Part shown: piece by piece, positions 34,793 to 45,897 of the stretch
Layout: each line of letters starts with the position of its first letter
How positions within the stretch are numbered: position 1 is the stretch's first letter
Assembly (NCBI RefSeq): GCF_029784135.1
Contig: NC_073746.1
Span: forward strand, 182,343,483 to 182,407,482
DNA length: 64,000 nucleotides
DNA from: Toxorhynchites rutilus septentrionalis
Lineage: Eukaryota > Arthropoda > Insecta > Diptera > Culicidae
Reading direction: 5' to 3'
Position numbers and translations under genes: made by a program
Notes under the pieces: model-generated
The model's database searches: none
Told to the model about the DNA's origin: nothing
Seen by the model: only the letters and a program-made list of their open reading frames with translations

Positions 34793-36187
34793 ATGGCTGA
34801 GGGCGGGAAGGATCCCCCATCGACGCCATTGAATATTTCCGATACCGATCCTCCTCCTGAAGAGCAGGAAGATGAAGCAGAAATTGAGGAAGAAACTTCT
34901 GTATATGAAGTTGGAAGTTCCGAAGATGAGGACATTGAAGAAAAACAGGATTTTCGTCCAAAAGAATACCCTAGAGGCTCCAAAGGCCCATTCATTGTAT
35001 ACTTTAGACGAAAATCTAAACCTCTCAATGTCATTCGTATCTCGAAGGAACTTACTCAGAAGTTTTCCGAAGTTACTGAGATTACACGGATGGGGCCAGA
35101 CAAACTACGAGTTGTCGTCTCAAGCAGGACCCAAGCGAACGAAATCACGCGCTGCGACCTCTTTGCAATTGAGTATCGCGTATACGTGCCCTGTTGCAAC
35201 GTCGAAATAGACGGCGTAATAACCGAAAAGGGTTTGACTCGAAAAGAGATTATCGATGGTGTCGGTCGCTTCAAGAACTCTTCACTAAAAACTGTGAAGA
35301 TTCTTGCATGCGATCGACTGAAATCTGTGTCACAAAAAAATGACAAAAGGATTCTCAATCGGACAAACTCTTTTCGTGTGACTTTTGAGGGTTCCGCCCT
35401 TCCAAACTACGTTGCAATAGGTGCACTTCGTTTACCTGTTCGGTTGTTTGTACCCCGGGTAATGAAATGCAACAAATGTATGCAACTCGGTCACACGGCC
35501 GCCTATTGTTGCAATAAAAAACGTTGCGCAGATTGTGGAGAGAGCCATGATGAGAATCTTTGCGCGAAAGAGCACAAGTGTCTTCATTGCGGCGGGACTC
35601 CTCATGATATTATTCAATGCCCGGTGTACAAACAACGAGGGGAAAAAATCAAGCGTTCCTTAAAGGAACGTTCCAAGCGGACTTATGCAGAAATGCTTAA
35701 GAGTTCCGTTCCAACGACTCAGGACAATCCCTACTCCATTCTGCAGAACGACGAGCCTGTTGCTGACGCTCCCAATGCAGGAAGTTCCGGTACATCGCAG
35801 GGTGCCGTCGGGAAAAGAAAAATTACTTCTTTTCCATCACTCCCCAGAAAGACGACCGAAACTTCCCAAGTGGGAATGAAAACTCGAATTGAACGTGCTA
35901 AGAATAGACCGAAGCAAGTACCTCCTGGTTTAAGCGGTTCTTCTACGCACCAGGGGTCCTCAGCACTGCCCGGAGCAGCACCCACCCCGTCTGTTCCATT
36001 TTCGCGGTCGAGGCAACAGCCACAATCTGGTTTGCTTGCGCTTTCTGACCTGGTGGACAACATTTTAAATGCTCTAAATATAAATGACCCTCTTAAAAGC
36101 ATAGTATTATGTTTGCTTCTGATTGTGAGAACATTTTTGAAAGAAAAATGTGGTTTTTTAGCAGCGTTCATTTCCCTCGATGCCTGA
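34793..36187 (+). CDS. I-clade LINE ORF1, Gag-like zinc-knuckle protein
   Basis: A 464-residue intact frame starting at an ATG (MAEGGKDPPSTP). An acidic N-terminus (about residues 20-55) leads to an RRM-like region (PFIVYFRRKSKPLNVIRIS and following, about 63-210), then three zinc knuckles in the order CNKCMQLGHTAAYC, CADCGESHDENLC and CLHCGGTPHDIIQC (about 225-285), then a basic stretch KIKRSLKERSKRTYAEML and a low-complexity tail. In this family such proteins package element RNA and chaperone nucleic acid. Its integrity contrasts with the broken ORF2. The last 8 bases overlap the ORF2 start. Confidence 0.85.
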   Translation: MAEGGKDPPSTPLNISDTDPPPEEQEDEAEIEEETSVYEVGSSEDEDIEEKQDFRPKEYPRGSKGPFIVYFRRKSKPLNVIRISKELTQKFSEVTEITRMGPDKLRVVVSSRTQANEITRCDLFAIEYRVYVPCCNVEIDGVITEKGLTRKEIIDGVGRFKNSSLKTVKILACDRLKSVSQKNDKRILNRTNSFRVTFEGSALPNYVAIGALRLPVRLFVPRVMKCNKCMQLGHTAAYCCNKKRCADCGESHDENLCAKEHKCLHCGGTPHDIIQCPVYKQRGEKIKRSLKERSKRTYAEMLKSSVPTTQDNPYSILQNDEPVADAPNAGSSGTSQGAVGKRKITSFPSLPRKTTETSQVGMKTRIERAKNRPKQVPPGLSGSSTHQGSSALPGAAPTPSVPFSRSRQQPQSGLLALSDLVDNILNALNINDPLKSIVLCLLLIVRTFLKEKCGFLAAFISLDA

Positions 36188-39100
36188 TTCAGTGCAAGAG
36201 GTCAAGGATTTCACCACTGTAATACAGTGGAATTGCAGAAGCATCATCCCTAAACTAGATCAATTTAAATTTTTGTTCATAGTTCTAACTGTGATGTATT
36301 TTCCCTCTGTGAAACATGGCTTTCTTCAGCCGACGAGCTGAATTTCCACGATTTCAACATTATTCGCCTCGATCGAAATGACTCGTTTGGTGGCGTACTA
36401 TTGGGGATCAAAAAATGTCACTCCTTCTATAGAGTCACTCTCCCATCGATGACAGGCATTGAAGTTGTCGCTTGCCAGACACAAATCAATGGCAAAGACT
36501 TCTGTATTGCCTCGATATATATTTCTCCAAGAACCATGGTCGGTCGCCATCAGTTTTTTTGATATCATCGCGGCATTGCCGGAGCCGCGGCTAATCTTAG
36601 GTGACCTCAACTCCCATGGAACAGCATGGGGGTCACACTATGATGACAGCCGTGCCACGTTGATTTATGATCTGTGCGACAACTTCAACATGACAGTTTT
36701 AAATACAGGGGAAGCAACTAGGATAGCCAACCCTCCTGCACGGGCAAGTATGCTAGACATATCACTTTGCTCTTCTTCATTATCCCTGGATTGCACGTGG
36801 AAGGTAATCCAAGATCCCCACGGTAGTGATCACCTGCCAATAATTTTATCGATCGCCAATGAATCAGGTTCTCGTGAGTCAGTCGATATTGCGTATGACC
36901 TCACGAAAAATATTGACTGGAGAAAATTTGCAGAAATAATATCTGAAGCACTTGTTTCAATGCATGAACTTCCTCCACTCGAAGAATATAACTTTATATC
37001 GAGTTTGATTTACGAAAGCGCACTTCAAGCTCAAAAGAAACGTGTTCCTGCTACCACTTTCCGACGTCGTCCTCCATCACTTTGGTGGGACAAGGAGTGT
37101 TCAAAGGTCTACCTTGAAAAATCATCCGCTTTCAAAAAAATCAGGAAAACTGGATTAGTGGAATGGTTTCTAAAGTACCAAGCTCTAGAAGCCAAACTAA
37201 AAGGTTTGATTAAAGCAAAAAAGCGTGGATATTGGCGGAAGTTCGTCAATGGTTTGTCAAGGGAGACCGCTATGAGCACTCTTTGGAATACGGCTAGGAA
37301 AATGCGTGGCTGGAACCATACAAACGAAAGTGAGAAATACTCTGACCGTTGGATTTTTAACTTTGCAAGGAAGGTTTGCCCCGACACCGTTCCTGCACAA
37401 AACGTCGTACGCGACATTCCACTTCAAAGCGATTATGAGAATTTTTCGATGATGGAATTCTCAATTGCCTTCTCTCATGTAACAATTCAGCTCCGGGGTC
37501 AGACAAGATTAAATTCAACTTGTTGAAGAATCTTCCCGACTTGGCAAAACAGCGTTTGCTGAACTTGTTCAGCAAGTTTCTGGAGCTGAATATTGTCCCG
37601 CATGACTGGAGACAAGTGAGAGTGATAGCCATACGGAAACCCAACAAGCCGGCTTGCGATCACAACTCGTATAGGCCGATTGCAATGTTATCCTGTATTC
37701 GTAAATTGTTAGAGAAAATGATTCTACTTCGTTTGGACAAGTGGGTCGAAACGAACAATTTGCTGTCAAATACGCAGTTTGACTTCCGCTGAGGTAGAGG
37801 GACAAATGATTGTCTCGCGCTGCTATCTTCTGAAATCCAAATCGCATTTGCTCGCAAAGAACAAATGGCTTCCGTTTTTCTCGATATCAAATGGGCATTT
37901 GATTCAGTTTCCATGGAAATTCTCTCAGAGAAGCTTCATAATCGTGGACTTTCACCAATTCTTAACAATTTCCTGTACACTTTACTGTCAGAAAAGCACA
38001 TGATTTTCTCTCATGGCAGCTCGAAATCTTCTCGTTACAGTTTTATGGGCCTACCACAAGGCTCCTGCCTAAGCCCCCTCTTGTACAGTTTTTACGTCAA
38101 TGATATGGATGATTGTCTAACTAGAGACTGCACGCTGAGACAACTTGCAGACGATGGAGTTATTTCCATCACGGGTACTAATCCCGTCGTTCTGCAAAAG
38201 TCGTTGCAAGATACCCTGAACAATCTGTTCACGTGGGCCCTCAAGCTGGGTATCGAATTCTCTACGGAGAAAACTGAAATGGTGGTTTTTTCTAGGAAGC
38301 ACGAACCCGCCCAATTCCAGCTTCACCTATCCGGCAAAACGATCCAACACTCTATGTTTTTCAAATACCAGGGTGTATATTTTGATTCTAAGTGTACTTG
38401 GGGGAGACACATTGCGTATTTGAAACAGAAATGCCAGCAAAGAATCAATTTTCTCTAAACAATTACCGGAACATGGTGGGGTGCCCATCCAGGAGACCTC
38501 ATTCAGTTGTACAAAACAACGATATTATCAGTGTTAGAATATGGCAGTTTTTGCTTCCGATCAGCTGCCAGGATTCATATTCTCAAGCTGGAGAGGATAC
38601 AATATCGTTGCTTGCGTATAGCCATGGGGTGTTTGCATTCGACACATACGATGAGTCTCGAAGTTTTGGCAGGAGTACCCCCGCTTACTCTTCGGTTCAC
38701 AGAATTATCCTACAGATTTCTCATCCGTTGCAAGATCATGAATCCATTGGTGATTGATAACTTCGAAAATCTACTCCAACTGACTCCTCAGTCAAGTTTT
38801 ATGTCTTTATACCATGAGTACCTTACCCATGAAGTGCACCCTTCACCGGGCATCTCCAACCAAGTTTGCTTCTCATACTTTTGCAATTCCTCTGTCAATT
38901 TTGATCTGTCCATGCGACAAAAGATCCATGGAATCCCAGATCATCTACGCTCCGATTATATTCCGGAGATATTTTCGGCAGAATATGGGAAAGTTAGATC
39001 TGATAAAATGTTCTTTACTGACGGTTCATGCATTAACGGGTCCACTGGCTTCGGCATCTTCAATGAAAATTCCAGTGCCTCTTTCAAACTCAAAGATCCT

Positions 39101-39859
39101 TGTTCCGTGTATGTCGCTGAACTGGGTGCGATATACTACGCTTTAGGGATCATTGAAACATTGCCCATCGACCACTATTTTATTTTTTCAGACAGTCTCA
39201 GCTCAATAGAGGCAATCCGCTCAATGAAAGTTGATAAACGCTCATCTTATTTCCTAACAAGAATAAGACATCTATTGAGTGTTTTGGCCGAAAAATTATT
39301 CAAGATTACCTTAGCATGGGTTCCCTCTCATTGCTCGATTCCGGGGAATGAGAAAGCGTACTCACTAGCTAAGGTGGGCGCTTCAGAAGGCACACTTTTT
39401 GAAAGGCAAATTGCTTATAACGAATTTTTTCACATTCCTCGTCAGGACACACTCGTTAGTTGGCAGCGCATGTGGAGTGGAGATGAGTTCGGTCGTTGGT
39501 TACACACGATTATCCCTAAGGTTTCGACGAAAGCTTGGTTTAAGGGATTGAATGTAGGTCGTGATTTCATTCGCGTGATATCTCGGCTTATGTCCAATCA
39601 CTACAACCTGAACGCGCATCTCTATCGCATTGGGCTCGCAGCAAACAATCTTTGTGATTGTGGCGATGGCTACCACGACATCGAGCATATTGTCTGGTCG
39701 TGTATCCGGTTCCATGCTGCTCGCTCTCAGCTCTCTAGAGCACTGAGAGCAAAAGGCAGACAATCGGATATCCCCGTCCGGGATATCTTAGGTAGCCGTG
39801 ATCCTGATCTTCTGCTTCATCTATACCTGTTCCTCAGAAACGCCGATGTCAACGTTTAA
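36180..39859 (+). pseudogene. I-clade LINE ORF2: endonuclease, RT, RNase H (broken)
   Basis: Starts ATG at 36180. APE-type endonuclease: VIQWNCRSIIPKLDQF, CETWLSSADE, LILGDLNSHGTAWG and GSDHLPIILSI. RT: SYRPIAMLSCIRKLLEKM, SVFLDIKWAFDSVS, GLPQGSCLSPLLYSFY and LRQLADDGVISI, where the usual YADD is LADD. RNase H: MFFTDGS, AELGAIYYAL, FSDSLSSIEAI and WVPSHCSIPGNEKAYSLAK, where the last catalytic aspartate is tyrosine. The C-terminal finger is LCDCGDGYHDIEHIVWSC. Breaks: one base lost near 36278, one T gained in the T run near 36552, a shift near 37470, TGA at about 37790 and TAA at 38456. Enzymatically dead, though each domain is easy to recognise. Confidence 0.85.
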
Positions 39860-40377
39860 TGATGTTTCCTTCGTTGTGTCCCTGTTTCGTATCCCTCCTA
39901 TCTGATCTATAAACTTTTACTTAGTCGCGGCAATACATACACACACTCTTTACAGATACACGGGCCAAAGGTTGTGCAGTCCACTGATGATTCAACAAAA
40001 GCCAAAGGTTGTACCGCTCATGACAACTCTACACGAGCTGATGATTGCGCCGGCTAGTGACCATTCTATCCTGGATTCCTCGAGAAGACGCACCACGCTA
40101 GATATGGGGTACAGACTAGGGGTGCGTTGCTGATTAATGGTCAGCTGCATCCCAATAGGAAGTATCCCGTGTCGGGCACAGGTACAGATCATTGAAGACA
40201 GCAACATCACAATTACGAAAACACTTGTAATACTAACCTCTAGCCAACCGCGAGTAATCGGTTACATATTACTAACATAGTTATAAGGCAAACATTGTCG
40301 AAATATTGAACTCCCGGCCCGTCAGGTTGACGCCATATGAGCCTTAATAAAAATATATATTTTGGATAAAAAAAAAC

Positions 40378-40720
40378 AATGAACGGTGGTCGTCGCCCAA
40401 GATCATTCGTGGCTCAGGAAGGAGTGAACACATATCAGCAAGTTGCTTGCGGCTAACCGCAGCTCTCGGGGGCCAATACAAGCTGATAATACAGAGGTCT
40501 TTGCCTTTTATGTTTGCATGACAAGCAACAACTTCGATACCTCCAATAGGTGGAAGATCAATTCGGACAAATGAGTGGCACTCCGTATCCCCAGTAGCAC
40601 CCCTCCGTATCTGTCATCACGATCCAAGCGTATAATATTGAAATCGTGGAAAGTGATATCATCTCACGAAGAAAGCCAAGTTTCGAACAGAGCAAAAACA
40701 TCACAACTGAAGTTATGAAT
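40378..40720 (-). pseudogene. I-clade LINE endonuclease fragment, inverted
   Basis: On the minus strand: DVFALFETWLSS, DDITFHDFNIIRLDRDDRYG and GVLLGIRS, then after a frameshift GIEVVACHANIKGKDLCII, YWPPRAAVSRKQLADM and LPEPRMILGD. These match, block by block, the endonuclease of the long copy (CETWLSS, FHDFNIIRLDRNDSFG, GIEVVACQTQINGKDFCIA, LPEPRLILGD) but are about a third different, so it is a related family. It directly abuts the A tail of the long copy in the opposite orientation. Confidence 0.75.
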
Positions 40721-40779
40721 TAAAATATGAAAATTCTATTATTTACCGAGTTAGAGCCATTTTAGTGATGCGGTATCTA

Positions 40780-41400
40780 GCCTGTTACTGCCATAACAAT
40801 GAACTTCAAACGCGTTTTTCTCGAAACTAGTTTTTTCAAGCTGGCGTGCACGATATCTCAGGTTCTACTGAACCGATTAATGTCATATGGATACCGATTT
40901 AAATCATATGGATACCGATTTAAATCATATGGATACAATCTGCAGGCATTTCTCTATCGCATGAACCTCTAAAAAATAATATTTTTTAAATTTTACTATT
41001 TTTTAAAAAGCGGGAAGCGTAAGAAAAAACGTTTTAAACCGTATTTTGTTTTTCAAACGGCCGCCATTTTGCCAAAAAACATGTTTTTGACTTGTCCGAT
41101 GTTCATGCGATAGCGACATCTTTACTGATTCAGAATCTAATCGATTTTTTGTTTCAGATAACCAGAAGGGCTGAAATCGTGTACGCCATGGCAAAACTTT
41201 TTTTGAACCCTCTCACTTCATCAGCTCTTAACTATTCTAGTTATGAATATTTTTTCTCCGTTCAAATTTTGTTTTATTGTTAAAAGATAGATGAACAAAT
41301 AATGATATAATGGATAGTAAAAATTTTCTTTGTTTTATTTTTACGGAGCTCGAAAAAACGTCCGAAATTCGTGTCTCTACACCAGAATATTCCCTTAAGA
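40780..41400. repeat. Interspersed repeat 'ACGCGTTT...CGGCCGCCATTTTG', copy A
   Basis: Shares successive blocks with 58255-58417 plus 60200-60640: 'caaacgcgttt', 'cacgatatct', 'gttctactg', 'caaacggcc(g/a)ccattttg', 'tggatagtaaaaat' and 'gagctcgaaaaaacg'. The whole is non-coding. A third, looser relative surrounds the hAT MITE at 52200-53150. Class unknown. Confidence 0.55.
40884..40937. repeat. 21-bp tandem repeat, 2.5 copies
   Basis: The unit CATATGGATACCGATTTAAA plus one base is present twice exactly and then for 12 further bases. It lies within the interspersed repeat 40780-41400 and is absent from the copy at 58255-60640, so it expanded locally. Confidence 0.85.
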
Positions 41401-42111
41401 TATTATTTTGTCAAAAACAGCAAAAATTAGTCAATATATACATCAACCATTCATGAATTTAGTCTGAAGCCGTCACAAAATGCTAATGTGTTGTGTAATG
41501 ATATTATGTTAATAGCTAGCATGTACTTGGTTCGCTCTGGCTGCAAAGAAACGAAGTTTTGCACGTCTAGCAGCAGTATAATTTTGTTTTTTTTTTCATT
41601 TTCCTAAAGTTCTGAATCAGAAATTGACTAAGATGTGTGCTTACAACACGAAAGTATTATATATGACATCCTTTTTGTAACACGTGAACAAAAAAATGAT
41701 AGATTTGATCAGACACAGTCAATTTGTGGGATCCCAAACTTTTAATTGAAATATCTCAAAATAATGTTTTTGGCGTTTGGTGTCAATTCCACTGTAGAAC
41801 AGTGATATCTCCGACCATGCCTAGATGTTAAAACCTGTGGATCCTTACAATCGAATGTTGCTTCTGTGAAAGCTTCCATCGGAAAAGCGTGGGATTTAAT
41901 ATTAGAGGACTTTGTTCTCAAAACAGGTAAACAGTTACGTATTCAGTTGGAGATGGCGCGTCATTACTTATACCAATGACATTTCTGTACGCTTTGTTTG
42001 GGTTCCATCATTTTTTAAAGATTGAGTTTGTTAATTCTGAATACGGTTTGGCGAGTTGTTATAAAGTTTTTTCTTACTGATCATGAAAATCGAAATTTCT
42101 GTGCTGAAACT
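41401..42111. other. Intronic sequence, possibly 5' part of the Tc1 element
   Basis: No clear coding signal. The non-coding 5' end and left TIR of the Tc1 element that follows should lie here, but I could not identify them. Confidence 0.4.
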
Positions 42112-42702
42112 AATAATGAGGGATCATTAAGATGGTGTATCCTTTCGGAAGATAGCGGCCAAGTACATCCAGAGCATTGATGTTATTCAGAAGCTTTGGA
42201 GGAAGTACCAAGGGCTTGGTACCGTTTGCGACCGAGTTGGACGTAGACACAAACGCTTGATAACGGACTGTGATAATGCCAGAATCGTCAGAGATGTGCG
42301 AAAAAACCCCAAGAGCTACAAGCAGAACTATAAAAGAAAACTTATCATTGAACATATCGGAACGAACAGTGCGATTGAGACTGCAACAACAAGGATCGTG
42401 CACTAGTTTGTGTCTCAGCAACCGTTAATCCGTAAGATCAAACGTTTGGAGTTCGCCAATAAAAACTTCCACTAGTCAATCCCGTTCTGAAAAAGGTGCT
42501 GTGGTCGGACGATAGCAAATTCTAGCTTTTCGAAACGAAACAACGACCCAGAGTATGGATTAGGCGAGGAGAGGAGCTGCTTGACAAGAACGTTCAGAAG
42601 ACGGTGAAACACGGTGGAGGCAACATCATGGCCTGGGGGTGTTTTCCTTGGTCCGGTGTTGGAAACCTGGTTCAGATCGATAGTATAATGAATGCTGACA
42701 AG

Positions 42703-44891
42703 CAAGGATGGAAAACAAGGGAGCATGATGTGATTTACGATTAATCGCAAACTGCACAGATCGTAATCTGTGCAAACTGCGACTAACTATTAATCCTCAC
42801 CCATCATAACCAAATGATTTTCTCTTGGTAACTCTGAGTTGACCAAAGCATTGCTAGACTGAAACTAGTTCGAATAATTGAGTTACTCTCCTTCCTCGTT
42901 TTGCTTTCAACTCCTAACAAGAATTTGCTCCATGGGAATGAGTGTCTCTATGACGTACGATTCTCGCTCTCTCATCCGGGCGTTCAATTTTCCTTTCCGA
43001 GCGCGTTTACTTCGATGAAACTGGGTAAAATAAAAAAAATGCGCTACAGCAGATAGGACGACTTTAATGTTTCATGTTTCACGGAGGATTTCTCAGATGG
43101 TGTTTAAATTAATCAAGAGACTACAAACAATAATCCCTCTCAAATCACTAATTTTATGAGTTAATGTAAATGCGTTATTGGCCAAGGCTTTTACGACATC
43201 GAACACGTGGTCTTGCGAGATATATTTTTCCGCCTGCCCAAATACAGACCACTTTTTTCGGGGCCGAGTAAACTGGTGTCTAGAAAAGACCTTGATTACC
43301 TTGAATTAATAAAAAAACATAAATTAGCGCAAATATGTCAACATGTGTTTTTTTGTTTAAGCACGTAAATATTTGCTCATAATTTTTTTGGATTGTGGCA
43401 CTCTACATAATTTGTATGCAGATAGACTATCCACAGTTTGTGGGGGAATGGAATACTCATACAACTCAAATGGATAATGATTATCTGCTATCACAAAGCT
43501 GAATATTTTTTGACGTTTTGTTTTACTATTGATTCATTCAAAAAAAAAGCTTTATTTTTAAATGTTTTCTTATCCTGAGACTGGCTCACCATATTGCACT
43601 GCTACTAAAACCGTAGGCTAACTTCAAGGATATTTTTTATTCATTTTCGGCGAATAATCAATAGAGTGCCGTGTTATGAAACATCAGAATAATAGCAAAA
43701 ACAATATTACGATCATAAGGTGTTGGACAGGTTATTCCAGACGACATTGGAATATATTCCATCTGATCATCTTTAGAAAGGTTAATGACCTTCAAAGGAT
43801 AAATTTATCTTGGGCACATTGAATTGATGTTCATGACTTCCAGTCGGACGTTTATTCGCTCTGATAATAATTGTGTGGTCCTCACTAAGCATATATTCCA
43901 ATGCCGTCAGTTCACTGAAATTATTCGCATACCGTTTGATGATAAGGTAAGATGTTGATAATCATTTGCTGCGATACCTATTGTTCCAACAGTATTCATT
44001 CGACAATATGAAGACTGAATACCTGAAATTAACCAGATTCTACCATGCAAATCTGCGGTCAAAGCAGTATGTACACTTGAGAGATGCAACAAGTTTGAAG
44101 GGATATAAAAAACATTAGTCGTTCGACAAATCTACTGCCACATATGTCGGAAGTCCACGATACATGAATATCATACGTCCATACTATTTCATTACATTTA
44201 TTCGCAACGAAGAACGTAACCACACAGAATTGAATTAATCAAATATGTGATCCGTTTTATCTACAAAATAAAAAAGGGTCTGAAATTCAATCGAATTCGA
44301 AAGGTGTTTCGTGAAGTCACTAATTGAATTACTGTTGGAAAAATTATTTGGAGAGAAATGTGAATGTTCAGAATTATTGGAATCTAAAAACGATTTTGGG
44401 CGGGATGAGATTCGCCCAAATCTGCTGGTAATAAAATTAATCAATTGCATCCATTACCCGTCTGCTGTTTATCGGGCGGGAGACGACAGCAAAATAAAAT
44501 CGACACGAGACTGAGTCAGCCACTCACTGCGGACAGTGCAATAGAGAATTAAAAATCCCTCGATGAGTGTCGTAAGATTTCAGTTGATCGTCTCTTGTTA
44601 CACTTTCCGATCAAGAACTCATCATCCGCTCTATGGAATGGGATTAATCGTTTGTGGCTTGCACTCACGATAAAACCTGAGTAGTAGAAGTAATGCTTCG
44701 AGAGTGCAAGCAGTTGGGATTCCGCTCTCATATTTCTTTTTTGAGATCTTGGTAGCTCACCGTTCCAAGTATTCTCTCTGTGTACATATGAAGAATAAAA
44801 GAGCCTCGCCTGCTGGGGGTGATTTAAAAACATCCGACTAGAGGGATATACTTATTCATTGATCGTTGAATGTGATTTTTTACCATCCCTG
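42703..44891. mobile_element. Non-coding hAT-type element inserted in the Tc1 transposase
   Basis: The left end CAAGGATGGAAAACAAGG and the right end (complement of CAGGGATGGTAAAAAATC) form a terminal inverted repeat of about 14 bp. The 8-bp TSD CTGACAAG occurs at 42695-42702 and 44892-44899. The CAGGG-type end plus an 8-bp TSD are the hallmarks of hAT transposons. At 2,189 bp it could hold a transposase, but I see no frame with hAT motifs, so it is non-autonomous. A short palindrome (GCACAGAT-CGTA-ATCTGTGC) lies at about 42757-42776, close to the left end. Confidence 0.82.
43165..43370 (+). pseudogene. Possible LINE ORF2 C-terminal scrap
   Basis: The frame VIGQGFYDIEHVV resembles the GYHDIEHVVWSC finger of I-clade ORF2 proteins, followed by DLDYLELIKKHK. 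This is short and degraded. It lies inside the hAT element, so it would have been captured by, or inserted into, it. Low confidence. Confidence 0.35.
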
Positions 44892-45215
44892 CTGACAAGT
44901 GCATCGATATCTCTGCAATCTTTCAGCAAGACAACGATCTAAGATATATGGTACACAAAACGATGTCCTATCTTCGTCAATCTCGTGTGATGGGTTGGCC
45001 GCCTCAATCACCCGATCTGGACCCGATCGAAAATCTGTGGTCAATTCTTGATCAACAATTGGGTAAAGGCACGGTGCTCAACAAAACTCTGCTGTTTGAG
45101 GAACTTCCAACGACGTGGGAAAAAATTGATCAACATTACCTGCAAAACTTGGTTGAAGGCATGCCTCGTCGTCTGCAGGCAGTTATCTGTGCCAAACGAA
45201 ATACTAGTGACTGTT

Positions 45216-45490
45216 TTTTAGATCGTAGCAGTGCGAATCCAATATCCCATTCATTATTGCCATTTATATTCCACCAAGCACAAAGCGATGTTAGTTGGCA
45301 GTTAGACGATCTTTTCAACAAAGTGGAAGGTCAAGTGGTTTGTATGGGAGACTTTAACGCCCATCATACAGCACGGGGTTCACAGTCATCAAACGCTTTT
45401 GGTCATTTGATAGCAGAGACAAGCTTAACCAGACAACTCGTGATCCTAAACAACGCTTCACCCATTAGTATCTATGACGCTTCATTAAAT
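45216..45490 (+). pseudogene. LINE endonuclease fragment
   Basis: Translates as SDVSWQLDDLFNKVEGQVVC, MGDFNAHHTARGS, FGHLIAETSLTRQLVILNNA, which is the GDFNAHH block of an APE-type LINE endonuclease (I/LOA/R1 group). It is in frame with the upstream Tc1 C-terminus, giving a chimeric open frame from about 44948 to 45502. It is truncated at 45488, where a MITE terminus begins. Confidence 0.65.
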
Positions 45491-45562
45491 CGTAAAACGT
45501 AGTTCAATGACGTGCCGTTCATTTCGTTTTCACCGTGAAGTGTGAACGGGGATAAGGCCCAT
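45488..45562. repeat. Solo terminus of the GGGCCTGATTCT MITE family
   Basis: 'aaaacgtagttcaatgacg', 'cgttcatttcgttttcacc', GTGAAG, then GGGGATAAGGCCC. It aligns with the right end of the MITE at 22741-23119. I did not find the partner left end nearby. Confidence 0.6.
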
Positions 45563-45897
45563 TATGTTTCAATCAACACTGTTTCGAGTGTTTCAAGTTC
45601 ATGAAACATTCCACCAAAATTGATCGGTACCTTTCGTATTGACAACAACGGTACCTTTCGAGAACGCACGCGTACTGCTTGACTTTCATAGTTTGTTGTT
45701 GATCTTTTAATTCTATCGTAGGTCGAAGTTCTTGCAAAATATTTCGGTAATTTATCTTAGGAGTGCGAGGTTTCGATCCAGTTTTGTGTTTCTATTTTAG
45801 CGAAGCATTGGATTGCTAACATGCCCCTAAACATCGTTTCCTACAGCAAAAACCCTTTTCGATAATATTTTGTATATTTCAATACATATAGTTGATA

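Larger units (their letters stand above)
34642..40376 (+). mobile_element. I-clade LINE, longest copy
   Basis: A two-ORF non-LTR retrotransposon of about 5.6 kb: ORF1 (nucleic-acid-binding, Gag-like), ORF2 (endonuclease, RT, RNase H, zinc finger), a 3' UTR of about 0.5 kb and an A tail ending at 40376. The 5' boundary lies between 34642 and 34792 and is not resolved. The 3' end is shared exactly with the copies at 17067-18640 and 25139-25873. I found no TSD; the left flank is the histone unit tail and the right flank is another LINE fragment. RNase H in ORF2 and the three-knuckle ORF1 place it in the I clade. Confidence 0.85.
42112..45215 (+). pseudogene. Tc1-like transposase, split by a hAT insertion
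   Basis: First half (42112-42702): GVSFRKIAAKY, VIQKLWRKYQGLGTVCDRVG, DCDNARIVRDVRKNPKSYKQ, KIKRLEFANKNFH, WIRRGEELLDKNVQKTVKHG, GGNIMAWGCF and GVGNLVQIDSIMNADK. Second half (44892-45215): IFQQDNDLRYMVHKTMSYLR, WPPQSPDLDPIENLW, NLVEGMPRRLQAVI. These are the ordered blocks of DD34E Tc1 transposases, which cut and paste the element at TA sites. The spacing between the second D and the E is 32 rather than 34 residues. Stops, frameshifts and the 2.2-kb insertion at 42703-44891 make it inactive. Without the insertion the two halves join exactly at the duplicated CTGACAAG. Confidence 0.82.
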
